The notes under the pieces are model-generated. The model had not been told where the DNA came from and did not search any database. It saw only the letters and a program-made list of their open reading frames with translations. A program made the position numbers and the translations under genes. From Acidobacteriota bacterium (lineage in GTDB: Bacteria > Acidobacteriota > Terriglobia > Terriglobales > Acidobacteriaceae), in contig QHVR01000129.1 of NCBI GenBank assembly GCA_003223595.1, forward strand, positions 1 through 14,797: a stretch of DNA of 14,797 nucleotides. The letters are read 5' to 3'. Of this stretch, positions 6,858 through 14,741 are shown piece after piece. Position 1 is the first letter of the stretch. Each line of letters begins with the position of its first letter.

Positions 6858-7403
6858 ATGCTACGAGCGTTCTTCTGCATGACTGCCTTGTTAGCCATAT
6901 CGCCGTGCGCATTTGGCCAGGTTGCCTCATCCGACACTCAGACGTTGCAGGCTCTACTGAGCGAGCTGCGCGCACTTCGGCAGGACCTTCGCGTGTCGCT
7001 GAATAGGACTCAGGGCAGCCAGATATTGTTGGCCCGCCTTCAGCTGCAAGAAGAAGCGGTTACACGTGCCTCAGACCATCTAAACGACGCTCGCCAGAAG
7101 CTTTTCGAAGCGCGCGTCCGTCAGAGAGAATTGTCGAGTGAGCTGAAGCGTACCGAGGAGGCCCTCAATACCGCAGCCAACCCAGCGGACAACCCACAGG
7201 ATTTGCAGGATCGGATCAAGCGCACTAAGTCGGACCTTGAAATCGCAGGGAACATGGCGCAGCAACAGCAGACGACAGAGACGCAAGCCGAGCAGCAGCT
7301 AAGGGACGAGCAGGACAAACTGAGTGCGATTGAAGGCCAACTCGACGAACTCGTCCGAACCATGGGCAGCACAGCTCAAAATTCTGGGCGCAATCGGCCT
7401 TGA
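6858..7403 (+). CDS. Exported coiled-coil protein of unknown function
   Basis: This 181-residue protein starts at ATG 6858, supported by AGGAG at 6846-6850 with 7-bp spacing; the frame is open further upstream but without a ribosome site. A signal peptide is evident (LRAFFCMTALLAISPCAFG, cleavage probably just before or after Gln20). The rest is almost entirely charged, Gln-rich helix with heptad-like leucines (TLQALLSELRALRQDLRVSL, then QLQEEAVTRASDHLNDARQK) and is probably a coiled coil over about residues 25-170. It contains a short helix breaker, NPADNPQD, near residue 113. It would lie in the periplasm or on the envelope. I do not recognise a named family. It has no close partner on the same strand; the next gene starts 451 bp later. 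Confidence 0.82.
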   Translation: MLRAFFCMTALLAISPCAFGQVASSDTQTLQALLSELRALRQDLRVSLNRTQGSQILLARLQLQEEAVTRASDHLNDARQKLFEARVRQRELSSELKRTEEALNTAANPADNPQDLQDRIKRTKSDLEIAGNMAQQQQTTETQAEQQLRDEQDKLSAIEGQLDELVRTMGSTAQNSGRNRP

Positions 7404-7854
7404 ATCTAAAAAGAAATCAGAAATGACCGTCACGGCCCGACCGTGTGGCGGCTGTCACCCCTGTTTCTGACTCAATTTGGTGAACAATCGCCATTGCACT
7501 CACCATTCGAGGTCAAACGCGTAATCACTCGTGAGGACAGTTACTCGGTCTCCTCTTTCGATCAAGAGCGCTCCCGTGTTTGTGCTGGCCTCCTTTGCAC
7601 CACCGATCAGTGGAGGTCCATTCCGTGATTAGACAGATAGTGAATTGGGCCAGAACCCTTGCTGGAAGCCGCTTTGCCTGCTACCCTGTTGAGGTTCTTC
7701 TGGTACCGCTGACGATTTCGGGTAGCCTTCCGGGGCTGCCAGGACAGCAAGGCGACGATCCAGACTGTTCGATGTGAAAGATGTCTGCACCGCTACCCCG
7801 CTCCATGAATTTCGCCGGCAACAAATCGTAACAACAAGAGGGAGTAACCAAATA
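7404..7854. other. Long intergenic region without a convincing gene
   Basis: This 451-bp gap separates two exported-protein genes. It holds a short inverted repeat near its left end (CACGG ... CCGTG, about 7430-7445) with no T-run. There is one possible 50-codon ORF, GTG at 7625 to TGA 7777, with GGAGG at 7612-7616. Its predicted product (Pro/Gly/Leu-rich, no recognisable domain) is not persuasive enough to call. The right end (7838-7844, GAGGGAG) is the ribosome binding site of the next gene, 10 bp before its ATG. Confidence 0.5.
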
Positions 7855-9621
7855 ATGATGCGATTGCATCGGCAAATCGGGCCGGTCTTGGTCGTACTCT
7901 GCGCAGCGGCAACATTGTGCGCGCAGAATCGCTCCACCCGGCAGATCACAGTAGCTGGAACCAGCAACCTGTCCGCTCAGCCCGGCTCCGCGCCAACAGA
8001 AATAGGCAACGAGATCTTCATTGGGCCGGAGGTGGATGAGCAATTTACCAAACCCCAAATCACAGGAACGATCTCACCGGCACGCGTATCTTCGGCGCAC
8101 GTGCCTACTCCACGTGGCAGTGCGGTTACCACGACAGCAGGAGACGTTTTTTCGGGATTCAACGCGCTGTCGCATTTGGACCAGCGCCTCGCGAACAACG
8201 GCAATCAATTCAGCCTAGAGCCCCCAGACCAGGGACTCGCAGTGGGAAATGGCTTCGTGGTCGAGGCGGTGAACGATGCCGTCCGTGTTTTCAGCACCTC
8301 CGGAACACCGCTGACCGGCACGGCGGCTTTGAGCAGTTTCCTCGGGTTGCCGCCAGCAATAGACCGCAGCAAAACCCCAGTTGTCTATGGACCCGAGCCC
8401 ACAGACCCGAAGATCTACTACGACGCATCTACCCAGCGGTTCTTCTTAACCACCCTGGTGCTTAGTCGAAAGTCAGATACGGGTGCGCTGATCGCGCCAG
8501 TAAAGATCTATATTGCTGTGAGCCAGACGTCCGATCCCACGCGCAACTGGACAATCCTGACCCTGGATGTCACCAACGACGGCGGTGCTTTTGCCGCGTG
8601 CCCCTGTTTCGGTGACCAACCGCTCATCGGTGCCGATGCAAACGGCTTCTACGTCAGCACCAACGGATTTGCTCTCGCGACCTTCAGCTTTAGCGGGGCG
8701 AATTTGTATGCCTTCTCCAAGTCGGCGCTGGAATCAGCTACTGCGGGCGCGATTACCGGGATCCATTTCGGCAATCTCTCCGAAGCCGGGATGCCATTCG
8801 CCTTCTCCGTTCAGCCGGCCACGGTTCCGCCTGGTGGTACTTTCGCCAACAATACGGAGTATCTTGTTAGCTCCCTCGATTTCACAAACTCCGTGGACAA
8901 TCGCTTGGTGATCTGGGCCCTGACTGGCACCGATACCCTGAACTCTGCGTCGCCAAACGTGTCGCTGTTCAATGCCGTAGTCAATACGCAATCCTATGGC
9001 GCTCCGCCACAGGCGCAACAAAAACCCGGTCCCTTCAAGCTCGGCATGTCTCTTAAGGACCATGAGGAACTCGTCTCTGCGAATGATGACCGCGCGCAAC
9101 AGGTCGTTTTTGCGGACGGCAAGCTGTGGACTGCAGTCCCCACCTCGGCAAAGACGCAAAACGGCCCAGTACGCGCAGCAGCGGCCTGGTTCATCTTGTC
9201 ACCTGCGCTCAGTGGGGGCGCGGTTTCTGCTTCGGTGGTCAACCAGGGCTACATCGCGATTGACGGTTCCAACCAACAAAACGTGCTGTTTCCGTCGGTG
9301 GCGGTCAACAGCCAAGGCAAAGGCGTAGTGGCATTCAGCGTGGTCGGACTGGACCTGTTTCCCAGCACAGGCTACGCCCCGATTGACGTGAATGGCACAG
9401 GTGCAATCCGGATTTCCGCCCTCGGCGCATTGCCCGACGACGGCTTCACCGGATACGCTCAATTCGGCGCCAGCAGCCGCGTAGGGCGTTGGGGCGACTA
9501 CTCCGCCGCAGTCTCCGATGAGCACGGCACGATTTGGATGGGGAACGAATACATCCCGAATGCCCTCCGGACCGTGAATGCTAATTGGGGTACGTTCATT
9601 GGCGGCTTCACGCCTCAATAG
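7855..9621 (+). CDS. Large secreted protein of unknown function, probably beta-rich
   Basis: This 588-residue protein starts at ATG 7855 (GAGGGAG 10 bp upstream; ATG 7858 is the alternative). A signal peptide ends near ATLCAQ (about residue 23). A low-complexity linker follows, then from about residue 115 an extended extracellular domain: SLEPPDQGLAVGNGFVVEAV, DPKIYYDASTQRFFLTTLV, FGDQPLIGADANGFYVSTN, a further blade-like segment DRAQQVVFADGKLWTAVPT, and near the end RVGRWGDYSAAVSDEHGTIW. The recurring beta-hairpin pattern with W/F-rich, Asp/Gly-containing turns suggests a beta-propeller like those of exo-sialidase-type folds. No catalytic set is evident and I do not assign a family. A strong terminator follows 16 bp after the stop, so this is a single-gene or terminal transcript. 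It faces the S8 protease gene tail to tail. Confidence 0.85.
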   Translation: MMRLHRQIGPVLVVLCAAATLCAQNRSTRQITVAGTSNLSAQPGSAPTEIGNEIFIGPEVDEQFTKPQITGTISPARVSSAHVPTPRGSAVTTTAGDVFSGFNALSHLDQRLANNGNQFSLEPPDQGLAVGNGFVVEAVNDAVRVFSTSGTPLTGTAALSSFLGLPPAIDRSKTPVVYGPEPTDPKIYYDASTQRFFLTTLVLSRKSDTGALIAPVKIYIAVSQTSDPTRNWTILTLDVTNDGGAFAACPCFGDQPLIGADANGFYVSTNGFALATFSFSGANLYAFSKSALESATAGAITGIHFGNLSEAGMPFAFSVQPATVPPGGTFANNTEYLVSSLDFTNSVDNRLVIWALTGTDTLNSASPNVSLFNAVVNTQSYGAPPQAQQKPGPFKLGMSLKDHEELVSANDDRAQQVVFADGKLWTAVPTSAKTQNGPVRAAAAWFILSPALSGGAVSASVVNQGYIAIDGSNQQNVLFPSVAVNSQGKGVVAFSVVGLDLFPSTGYAPIDVNGTGAIRISALGALPDDGFTGYAQFGASSRVGRWGDYSAAVSDEHGTIWMGNEYIPNALRTVNANWGTFIGGFTPQ

Positions 9622-9637
9622 TGGAACTGCATTGGGA

Positions 9638-9668
9638 GCAGGGACATAAGTGTCCCTGCTTTTTTTTT
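9638..9668 (+). terminator. Rho-independent terminator of the 588-residue secreted protein gene
   Basis: GCAGGGACA at 9638-9646 pairs perfectly with TGTCCCTGC at 9651-9659 around a TAAG loop. Nine T residues follow at 9660-9668. It lies 16 bp after the stop codon at 9621 and is a textbook intrinsic terminator. Confidence 0.93.
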
Positions 9669-9775
9669 ATACAGCACACTATTCGAAGAGTTGGCGACAG
9701 TAGGCCACACCTTCACGGTCCGCAAGCAATAGGGCAAGGTCCGCGGAGAGGTCTTTGCAGTTTTTCGGGGCTGGC

Positions 9776-9796
9776 GATAAATCCCGATTAGACTCA
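9776..9796 (+). repeat. Copy 2 of the 21-bp intergenic repeat
   Basis: GATAAATCCC followed by GATTAGACTCA, matching copy 1 (6729-6749) at 18 of 21 positions. It sits between two convergent terminators. ACCCC at 9796-9800 can pair with GGGGT at 9806-9810 just downstream, similar in position to the hairpin next to copy 1. Confidence 0.5.
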
Positions 9797-9830
9797 CCCC
9801 CCAACGGGGTAGCACAGAGGAGCCTGAGGA

Positions 9831-9864
9831 AGAAACAACAAGAGCCGCGAGTTCATCGCGGCTC
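9831..9864 (-). terminator. Intrinsic terminator of the S8 protease gene
   Basis: On the minus strand, 18 bp after the protease stop, a perfect 9-bp stem forms (plus-strand 9842-9850 with 9856-9864, GAGCCGCGA against TCGCGGCTC, 5-nt loop). The T-rich TTGTTGTTTCT follows it (plus-strand 9831-9841). The T tract is interrupted, so termination may be less complete than for the facing gene. Confidence 0.8.
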
Positions 9865-9882
9865 CTGATTGGGCGGCTTGGT

Positions 9883-11637
9883 TTATTGTTCGCCGGCGGA
9901 GGCATTGGTGCCCCAGAGAGCGTTCGTTCCCCAGAGGGCGTTCGTACCCCACAGAGCATTCGTTCCCCAAAGGGCATTAGTGCCCCAGAGGGCATTTGAG
10001 CCCCAAAGTGCATTCGATCCCCACAGGGCATTGCTGCCCCAAAGCGCGTTCGATCCGGTCATGGTTGTGGAGGAAGTTCCCGCCACAAACTGCGACGATC
10101 CCCACACTGCAGCATTCGACCAGGTGCCCGAGGTGTTCCACACCGCAGAAGAGTCATCTTGCAGATAGACATTCCCGGAGTTCGCATTGTAGGACGCGAC
10201 CGGAGACATCGCGCTTCCACTGGCCACATCGGTGCTGCTGAGTGCGGCTTCGAGATCGACGTACCCGGCTCCGATCGTGAACAGGTCGTATTGATCCGTA
10301 TAAGTGACGCCGGTCGCCGGGTCGGTCGTGCTGCTGAAGGTCGGGAATGACTTCCACGCAGTCTTCATCAGCCGAGCCTTCACCTGGTCCGGATTCAAGC
10401 GCGGACTAGCCTGCAGCAGATCGGCAACGACTCCGCTCACCACGCCCGCGGCCATGCTGGTTCCGCTAAGTGTGAAATAACTCGAAGAGGAAGCAGTGCT
10501 GCCCCCCTTCACGTAGAAATTGTAGGGTACGCGATTCCCCGGAAATTCGTTGTACAGCGTCGAATTTGGCGCTTCAAGGGAAACCAGCAGGTTGCCGGGG
10601 GCGACGACATCCGGCTTGGCGATTCCATCGATCAGCGTTGGCCCCTTGGAACTGTAGCTCGCGATGAGGTCGTCGTCGCGCTGCGGAGTTCCCATCGTTT
10701 TCATTGACCCAACCGTGATCACATACGGATCGTTGGCGGGCGAAGTCACGGTGCCGTAGCCATTGGTAGCCTGGAAGCGGCCGTTATTGCCGGCCGCGAC
10801 CACCACCACGATTCCACTTTTCCACGCCTTCTCCACCGCCAGGCAAAGCGGGTCGAGCTTGTAACTTTCATATACGGCTCGGCCCATCGACAGATTGATC
10901 ACGCGAATGTTGTAGGTTGATTTCAGAGAAATCGCTTTATCGATGGCTGCAATGACCACGCTGTCTGTGGAAGCTCCATTCGCGTCCAGTACGCGCAGGT
11001 TCACAATCTTGGCGCCGGGTGCGATGCCTTTGAAGGTCTTGCTGTACACGAAGCCGGTAGAACTCAGGCCGTCTCCGGCGATCAGGCCGGCGATGTGAGT
11101 CCCGTGCCCATACTGGTCGGCGGCGCTGGAATTTCCCGGAACAAACGACTGCTGGTAAACCACTCTGGAAATCGGAAAGATTCCCTGATAAAGATCCGCA
11201 TGATTCGCCACACCGCTATCGATCAACGCCACCGCCACACCCGCGCCCGTATAGTTCGACTGCCACGCGAAGTCGGCATTCACGGCGGGCGCAGCGGTGC
11301 TCAACGTTGGCGAAAGCGGGCGGTCAGCGCTGATGTACACCACGTTGGATTGGTTCGACAGGCTCACAATCCCATTGCCATCCAGGATCGCGACCACGCC
11401 GTTAACCAATGGCAACTGCCCCAGAATCGTGCCGCCGAGTTTCAGAATGCTATTCAGGGTACAGCCCAGAAATCCAAGCAGTCCGCTGCAATTCAGCTGC
11501 GTCCCGGGAGCATACTGCACCACGACCTGTACTTTCTGCGTCGAAGGATACTGGCGCAAGTCGGGCGATATCTTCGAATCGTCGGCGTAAGCTACCGTCA
11601 CGGCGACGATCACCATCACGAGCAAGAACTTCTTCAT
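9883..11637 (-). CDS. Exported S8 (subtilisin-like) serine peptidase with C-terminal NALWG repeats
   Basis: This 584-residue protein starts at ATG 11637, with a GGGGGGA ribosome site 3 bp upstream. A signal peptide (KKFLLVMVIVAVTVAYA) is followed by an I9-like inhibitory prodomain (about 30-110, KVQVVVQYAPG ... VVYISADRPLS). The peptidase domain carries the full triad: Asp140 in VALIDSG, His178 in YGHGTHIAG and Ser394 in LSGTSMAAG, with oxyanion Asn284 in AAGNNG. It should therefore be active and self-processing. After about residue 480 comes a Ser/Thr/Trp-rich stretch (AVWNTSGTWSNAAVWGSS). Then eight exact-length six-residue repeats, [S/T]NALWG, occupy residues 529-576. The sequence shows no sorting signal; the repeat may serve surface retention or binding (inference). 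It is monocistronic, with its own terminator, and faces the secreted 588-residue protein gene. Confidence 0.95.
   Translation of the reverse strand: MKKFLLVMVIVAVTVAYADDSKISPDLRQYPSTQKVQVVVQYAPGTQLNCSGLLGFLGCTLNSILKLGGTILGQLPLVNGVVAILDGNGIVSLSNQSNVVYISADRPLSPTLSTAAPAVNADFAWQSNYTGAGVAVALIDSGVANHADLYQGIFPISRVVYQQSFVPGNSSAADQYGHGTHIAGLIAGDGLSSTGFVYSKTFKGIAPGAKIVNLRVLDANGASTDSVVIAAIDKAISLKSTYNIRVINLSMGRAVYESYKLDPLCLAVEKAWKSGIVVVVAAGNNGRFQATNGYGTVTSPANDPYVITVGSMKTMGTPQRDDDLIASYSSKGPTLIDGIAKPDVVAPGNLLVSLEAPNSTLYNEFPGNRVPYNFYVKGGSTASSSSYFTLSGTSMAAGVVSGVVADLLQASPRLNPDQVKARLMKTAWKSFPTFSSTTDPATGVTYTDQYDLFTIGAGYVDLEAALSSTDVASGSAMSPVASYNANSGNVYLQDDSSAVWNTSGTWSNAAVWGSSQFVAGTSSTTMTGSNALWGSNALWGSNALWGSNALWGTNALWGTNALWGTNALWGTNALWGTNASAGEQ
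9910..10053 (-). repeat. Eight tandem 18-bp repeats inside the protease gene
   Basis: Eight in-frame 18-bp units encode [S/T]-N-A-L-W-G. Reading in gene direction the first four begin with Ser and the last four with Thr, followed by a truncated T-N unit at 9904-9909. The Ala, Leu, Trp and Gly positions are invariant while synonymous and first-residue positions drift. This is consistent with duplication followed by purifying selection. Copy number could vary between strains. Confidence 0.93.
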
Positions 11638-11963
11638 TGGTCCCCCCACCTAACGCACGCTCTACCGCGCGCGATCGTTCCCCAAGTACCCTCTACCTGT
11701 GCAGTTCCGCCTCCAAACGGTGACTGCGGTTATCGTTCAGAATCAATGACTTACAAGCTGCTGATGCGGAACACAACGGGCACTCTGTCCCTCAGGCGCG
11801 GGCGCGGGACAAGTTGGCGCAGGCAAAGTGAGGACGCCAGCTCGGAAGTCCGCAGAATTTCGACCGTAAGTAGTTGATTGGACTCAGCACACGAAGGTAA
11901 TCCCCGCGTGTTTTTTGCTGCGGACAATTAACTCTAAATCGCTGAAAATTTAAGGACTTTCCT
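11638..11963. other. Divergent intergenic region between protease and HD-GYP genes
   Basis: This 326-bp region must contain the start signals of both flanking genes. The left edge holds the G-rich ribosome site of the protease; AAGGA at 11952-11956 serves the HD-GYP gene. On the minus strand a weak promoter candidate pairs TTGTAA with GATAAC over 16 bp (plus-strand about 11729-11756, four of six matches each). I see no convincing rightward promoter and no other gene. Confidence 0.4.
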
Positions 11964-13901
11964 ATGACTGGGGTTCGCACGACGGCTGTTCGCGCGTTCA
12001 TCGCCGCAATGTCTCTGGCGGCCAGCCTCAGTCTGTTCTACGGGTTCGCGCACTGGCACTCCAGCGACACAGTGAAGTTCGGCGCTTATCTGCTCGCCGC
12101 GTTGTTTGCATCCTCGCTGAAGGTAACTTTGCCCGGGATCGAAGGCAATCTGTCAGTGAACTTCCTGTTCACTCTGCTCGGCATCCTGGAACTGAGCCTG
12201 CCGGAGACTTTATGCATAGGGCTCGCCAGCACGCTCGCGCAGTTCTATTGGAGACCGGTGCGCCGTCCCAAGCCGGTGCAACTCCTGTTCAACTTGTCGC
12301 AAGTCACAGTCTCCAGCGCTGTCGCCTATGCGGCCTACCGGCTGATGGTGCTCAAAGTCCTGCACGGACCGGGACACCTCGCGCTTCTTGTGGCGGCGAT
12401 CACCCACTTCGCCTGCAACACGTCGGCGATGTCCACGATCATCGGACTGACGGAGAGCAAGCCGATTCGCAAGGTGTGGAACGACAGTTATCTCTGGTCG
12501 TTCCCCTATTACATGGTGGGAGCGGCCACCGCGGGATTGATCCACTTCCTGAATGCTCACATTGGATGGCAATCGTCACTGCTCGTTCTGCCGCCAATTT
12601 ATCTGATGTACCGCTCCTATCGCCTATATCTCGGGAAGTTGGAAACGGAGAAGCGCCACGCCGAACAGGTTTCAAAGCTGCACTTGCGAACCATTGAAGC
12701 GCTCGCCCTTGCAATCGAAGCGAAAGATGAGAACACCGCCGAGCACCTGCAGCGCGTGCGCGTGTACTCGATGGCACTCGCAAAAGAACTGCGCCTGAGC
12801 GAGGATGAAACCGAAGCCCTGCAAGCGGCGTCCGTGCTGCACGACATCGGCAAGCTAGCCGTGCCGGAGCACATCATCTCCAAGCCCGGCAGGCTGACTC
12901 CGGAAGAATTCGAAAAGATGAAGATCCATCCGATCGTCGGCGCAGAGATCCTGGAGCGCGTCAACTTTCCTTATCCGGTAGTGCCGATCGTGCGTGCCCA
13001 TCACGAGAAATGGGATGGAACTGGATATCCCTACGGCCTGTCACGAGAGGCGATTCCCATTGGCGCAAGGATTCTGGCAGCGGTGGATTGCTTCGATGCC
13101 CTCGCCTCCGACCGGCAATATCGCAAGGCTCTCCCGCTCGATGAAGCGATGGCAAAGGTAGTCGCCGACGCCGACAAGGCCTTCGATCCCCATGTTGTAG
13201 AGATTCTGCAGCGCCGCTATCTTGAACTAGAGAAACTGGCGACCGAGCAAACGCCGGACGCGCCCGCAAAGTTGTCCACCGATATCAAGGTGGAACGAGG
13301 GTCGGCACCGGCCGCAGGATTCGCCAAGTCGGAAGAAACTCAAATGCTGACCGCAGCACAGCGCGCTGATCTGACCACGATGATCTCAGCCGCGCGAAAT
13401 GCCGCCAGAGAAGTCATCGAACTCAAGAAGCACAGTTCCTTCCTTCGGCTCGAAGACGTGTTTTCCCTCGCTGCCATTCGAGTGAAGCAGTTCGTCCCCT
13501 ACGACGCACTGGCAGCTTACTATTTGCGAGAAGAGATTCTCGTTCCCGTTTTCGTGAGTGGAGAAAATTTCCAGCTTTTCTCCAACCTGCGAATCCCCCT
13601 GGGCGAAGGACTATCAGGCTGGGTGGCAGAGAATCACAAAGCCATTCTGAACGGCAATCCTTCGGTGGAACCCGGGTACCTGAACGACACCAAGAAGTAC
13701 AGCACGTTGCGCTCGGCGCTCGCGGTGCCGTTGGAAGGCGCATCAGGTCTGAGCGCAGTGCTGGCCCTGTATCGCGCGGGCCAGGACGCCTTCACCGCCG
13801 ATGACCTCAAAATCGTTGAGGCGGTCGCTGAAGATATTGGGCCGGCAATCGAAACATTAACGATGCACAAAGCCAATGCTGCCGCAGCCGCCTCGAAATA
13901 G
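11964..13901 (+). CDS. HD-GYP phosphodiesterase with membrane sensor and C-terminal GAF domain
   Basis: This 645-residue protein starts at ATG 11964 with AAGGA 7 bp upstream. Residues 7 to about 220 form a polytopic membrane module of roughly seven or eight helices. A short helical linker (YLGKLETEKRHAEQVSKLH) leads to a complete HD-GYP domain (about 230-420): His293-Asp294 in LHDIGK, then HHEKWDGTGYP at 346-356, with GARILAAVDCFDAL downstream. All signature residues are present, so cyclic-di-GMP hydrolysis (or a related cyclic dinucleotide) is expected. After a linker (about 425-455), residues 465-635 look like a GAF domain: RLEDVFSLAAIRVKQFVPYD, LGEGLSGWVAENHKAI, then LRSALAVPL and FTADDLKIVEAVAEDIGPAI. 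Sensory input could come from both the membrane module and the GAF domain. It stands alone with no response-regulator or cyclase neighbour. Confidence 0.92.
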   Translation: MTGVRTTAVRAFIAAMSLAASLSLFYGFAHWHSSDTVKFGAYLLAALFASSLKVTLPGIEGNLSVNFLFTLLGILELSLPETLCIGLASTLAQFYWRPVRRPKPVQLLFNLSQVTVSSAVAYAAYRLMVLKVLHGPGHLALLVAAITHFACNTSAMSTIIGLTESKPIRKVWNDSYLWSFPYYMVGAATAGLIHFLNAHIGWQSSLLVLPPIYLMYRSYRLYLGKLETEKRHAEQVSKLHLRTIEALALAIEAKDENTAEHLQRVRVYSMALAKELRLSEDETEALQAASVLHDIGKLAVPEHIISKPGRLTPEEFEKMKIHPIVGAEILERVNFPYPVVPIVRAHHEKWDGTGYPYGLSREAIPIGARILAAVDCFDALASDRQYRKALPLDEAMAKVVADADKAFDPHVVEILQRRYLELEKLATEQTPDAPAKLSTDIKVERGSAPAAGFAKSEETQMLTAAQRADLTTMISAARNAAREVIELKKHSSFLRLEDVFSLAAIRVKQFVPYDALAAYYLREEILVPVFVSGENFQLFSNLRIPLGEGLSGWVAENHKAILNGNPSVEPGYLNDTKKYSTLRSALAVPLEGASGLSAVLALYRAGQDAFTADDLKIVEAVAEDIGPAIETLTMHKANAAAAASK

Positions 13902-13987
13902 AGTTAACCCCTTCCCTGATAACCACCGTCCTCGGAACCCGCTCCAGAGATGAACATGAACTCTCATTCAACGAGAGAAGCCAACCG

Positions 13988-14374
13988 TTACCAGACTCTC
14001 TGGACGTGATACTCATCGAAGATACGATCGTTGCTGAGGATGGGAATATCTTCCGCCTGCGCTTGCGCGATCAGCATTCGGTCGAATGGATCTCGGTGTT
14101 CCCCTGGGAGCCGCCCGGCGCGCAACGCATGTTCTATCGAGATTGGCAGGGAATCGACTCCCAACTGTGCCAGATAGAAAGAAAAGTCACTGATGAGGTC
14201 CTCCCCGGTCGCCAACTTGCCGAGACGAACTTTGGTGGCTATTTCCCAAGCCGATACAGCGCTGACGAGGATCTCATTGGCGCCATCTTCTAGGAGGCGC
14301 CGTGCACGCGTGCTAAGGGAGCTTGAGCCGTTGAATGCCCAGAGCAGGGTGTGAGTGTCCAGAAGCAGGCGCAT
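13988..14374 (-). CDS. vapC: VapC-type PIN-domain toxin
   Basis: This 128-residue PIN-domain protein has the four acidic metal-site positions visible: Asp6 (LLLDTHTLLWA), Glu44 (SAWEIATKVRLGKL), Asp98 (RDPFDRMLIAQA) and Asp116 (LSNDRIFD). It is full length for the family. VapC toxins are ribonucleases that cut tRNA or rRNA and arrest translation when the antitoxin is degraded. The specific target cannot be read from sequence. It starts at ATG 14374, 3 bp after the antitoxin stop, with GGGA about 10 bases upstream inside the antitoxin gene, so the two are translationally linked. Confidence 0.95.
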   Translation of the reverse strand: MRLLLDTHTLLWAFNGSSSLSTRARRLLEDGANEILVSAVSAWEIATKVRLGKLATGEDLISDFSFYLAQLGVDSLPISIEHALRAGRLPGEHRDPFDRMLIAQAQAEDIPILSNDRIFDEYHVQRVW

Positions 14375-14377
14375 CGC

Positions 14378-14608
14378 TTATTCCCATCTCGACAATTCGT
14401 CTGCCGGCAAGGGTTCGAAAAAGTCCGAGCCGACCTCCAACTTCCCCTTCAAAATACCTAGTTTTCGACGGCCCTTACTTGTCGCGACAGGAACCAGTCG
14501 GACTACAGGCTCGGGGCCGCGAGCGATGATGATCTCCTCCCCGCGGCAGGCTTTCTCGATGAGTCGCGAGAGATTAGTTTTGGCTTGGTGGATTGTTACT
14601 GTTTTCAC
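14378..14608 (-). CDS. Phd/YefM family antitoxin
   Basis: This 76-residue protein has an N-terminus, MKTVTIHQAKTNLSRLIEKA, with the typical Phd/YefM fold that dimerises and binds DNA. GEEIIIARGPEPVVRLVPV follows, and then a C-terminal arm (LPADELSRWE) that would bind and block the toxin. It precedes the VapC gene by 3 bp in the usual antitoxin-first order. The only sensible start is GTG at 14608; no Shine-Dalgarno sequence lies before it, and the predicted transcription start is only a few bases upstream. Antitoxin-toxin complexes of this type normally repress their own promoter, consistent with the palindromes next to it. Confidence 0.93.
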   Translation of the reverse strand: MKTVTIHQAKTNLSRLIEKACRGEEIIIARGPEPVVRLVPVATSKGRRKLGILKGKLEVGSDFFEPLPADELSRWE

Positions 14609-14646
14609 GATTAGCTAATCATATCTTAGCTAACCATGACTGGCAA
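14609..14646 (-). promoter_or_regulatory. Toxin-antitoxin promoter overlapped by palindromic operator sites
   Basis: On the minus strand TTGCCA (plus 14641-14646) and TATGAT (plus 14618-14623) are separated by exactly 17 bp, each matching five of six consensus bases. Two copies of the palindrome TTAGCTAA lie at 14611-14618 and 14626-14633, 15 bp apart. The first sits inside the 12-bp perfect palindrome 14609-14620 between the -10 box and the GTG start. The second occupies the spacer. Binding of the antitoxin complex here would block RNA polymerase (inference). Confidence 0.75.
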
Positions 14647-14712
14647 AGCTTTTTGGTCGACTGGCACCTCTTCCTTCGGTTCGGGGGGCTTTCACGCCGG
14701 GGGAACCTAGAT

Positions 14713-14724
14713 GTTACCGGTAAC
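14713..14724. promoter_or_regulatory. LacI/GntR-type palindromic operator candidate
   Basis: GTTACCGGTAAC is a perfect 12-bp palindrome with a central CG, flanked by AT and CA. LacI-family regulators of sugar catabolism, such as E. coli GntR, bind sites of this form. It lies 17 bp before the -35 box of a rightward promoter, so it could control the gene beyond the window. The binding protein is not known. Confidence 0.5.
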
Positions 14725-14741
14725 CAACGTGCCATGAGCCT

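Noticed and set aside
7625..7777. Possible 50-codon small ORF with GGAGG upstream
   Set aside because: No recognisable domain, unconvincing composition and no support other than one ribosome-site match; kept only as a remark in the intergenic entry.
11792..12001. 69-codon minus-strand ORF between the protease and HD-GYP genes
   Set aside because: It overlaps the HD-GYP start and lacks a ribosome site and any family resemblance.
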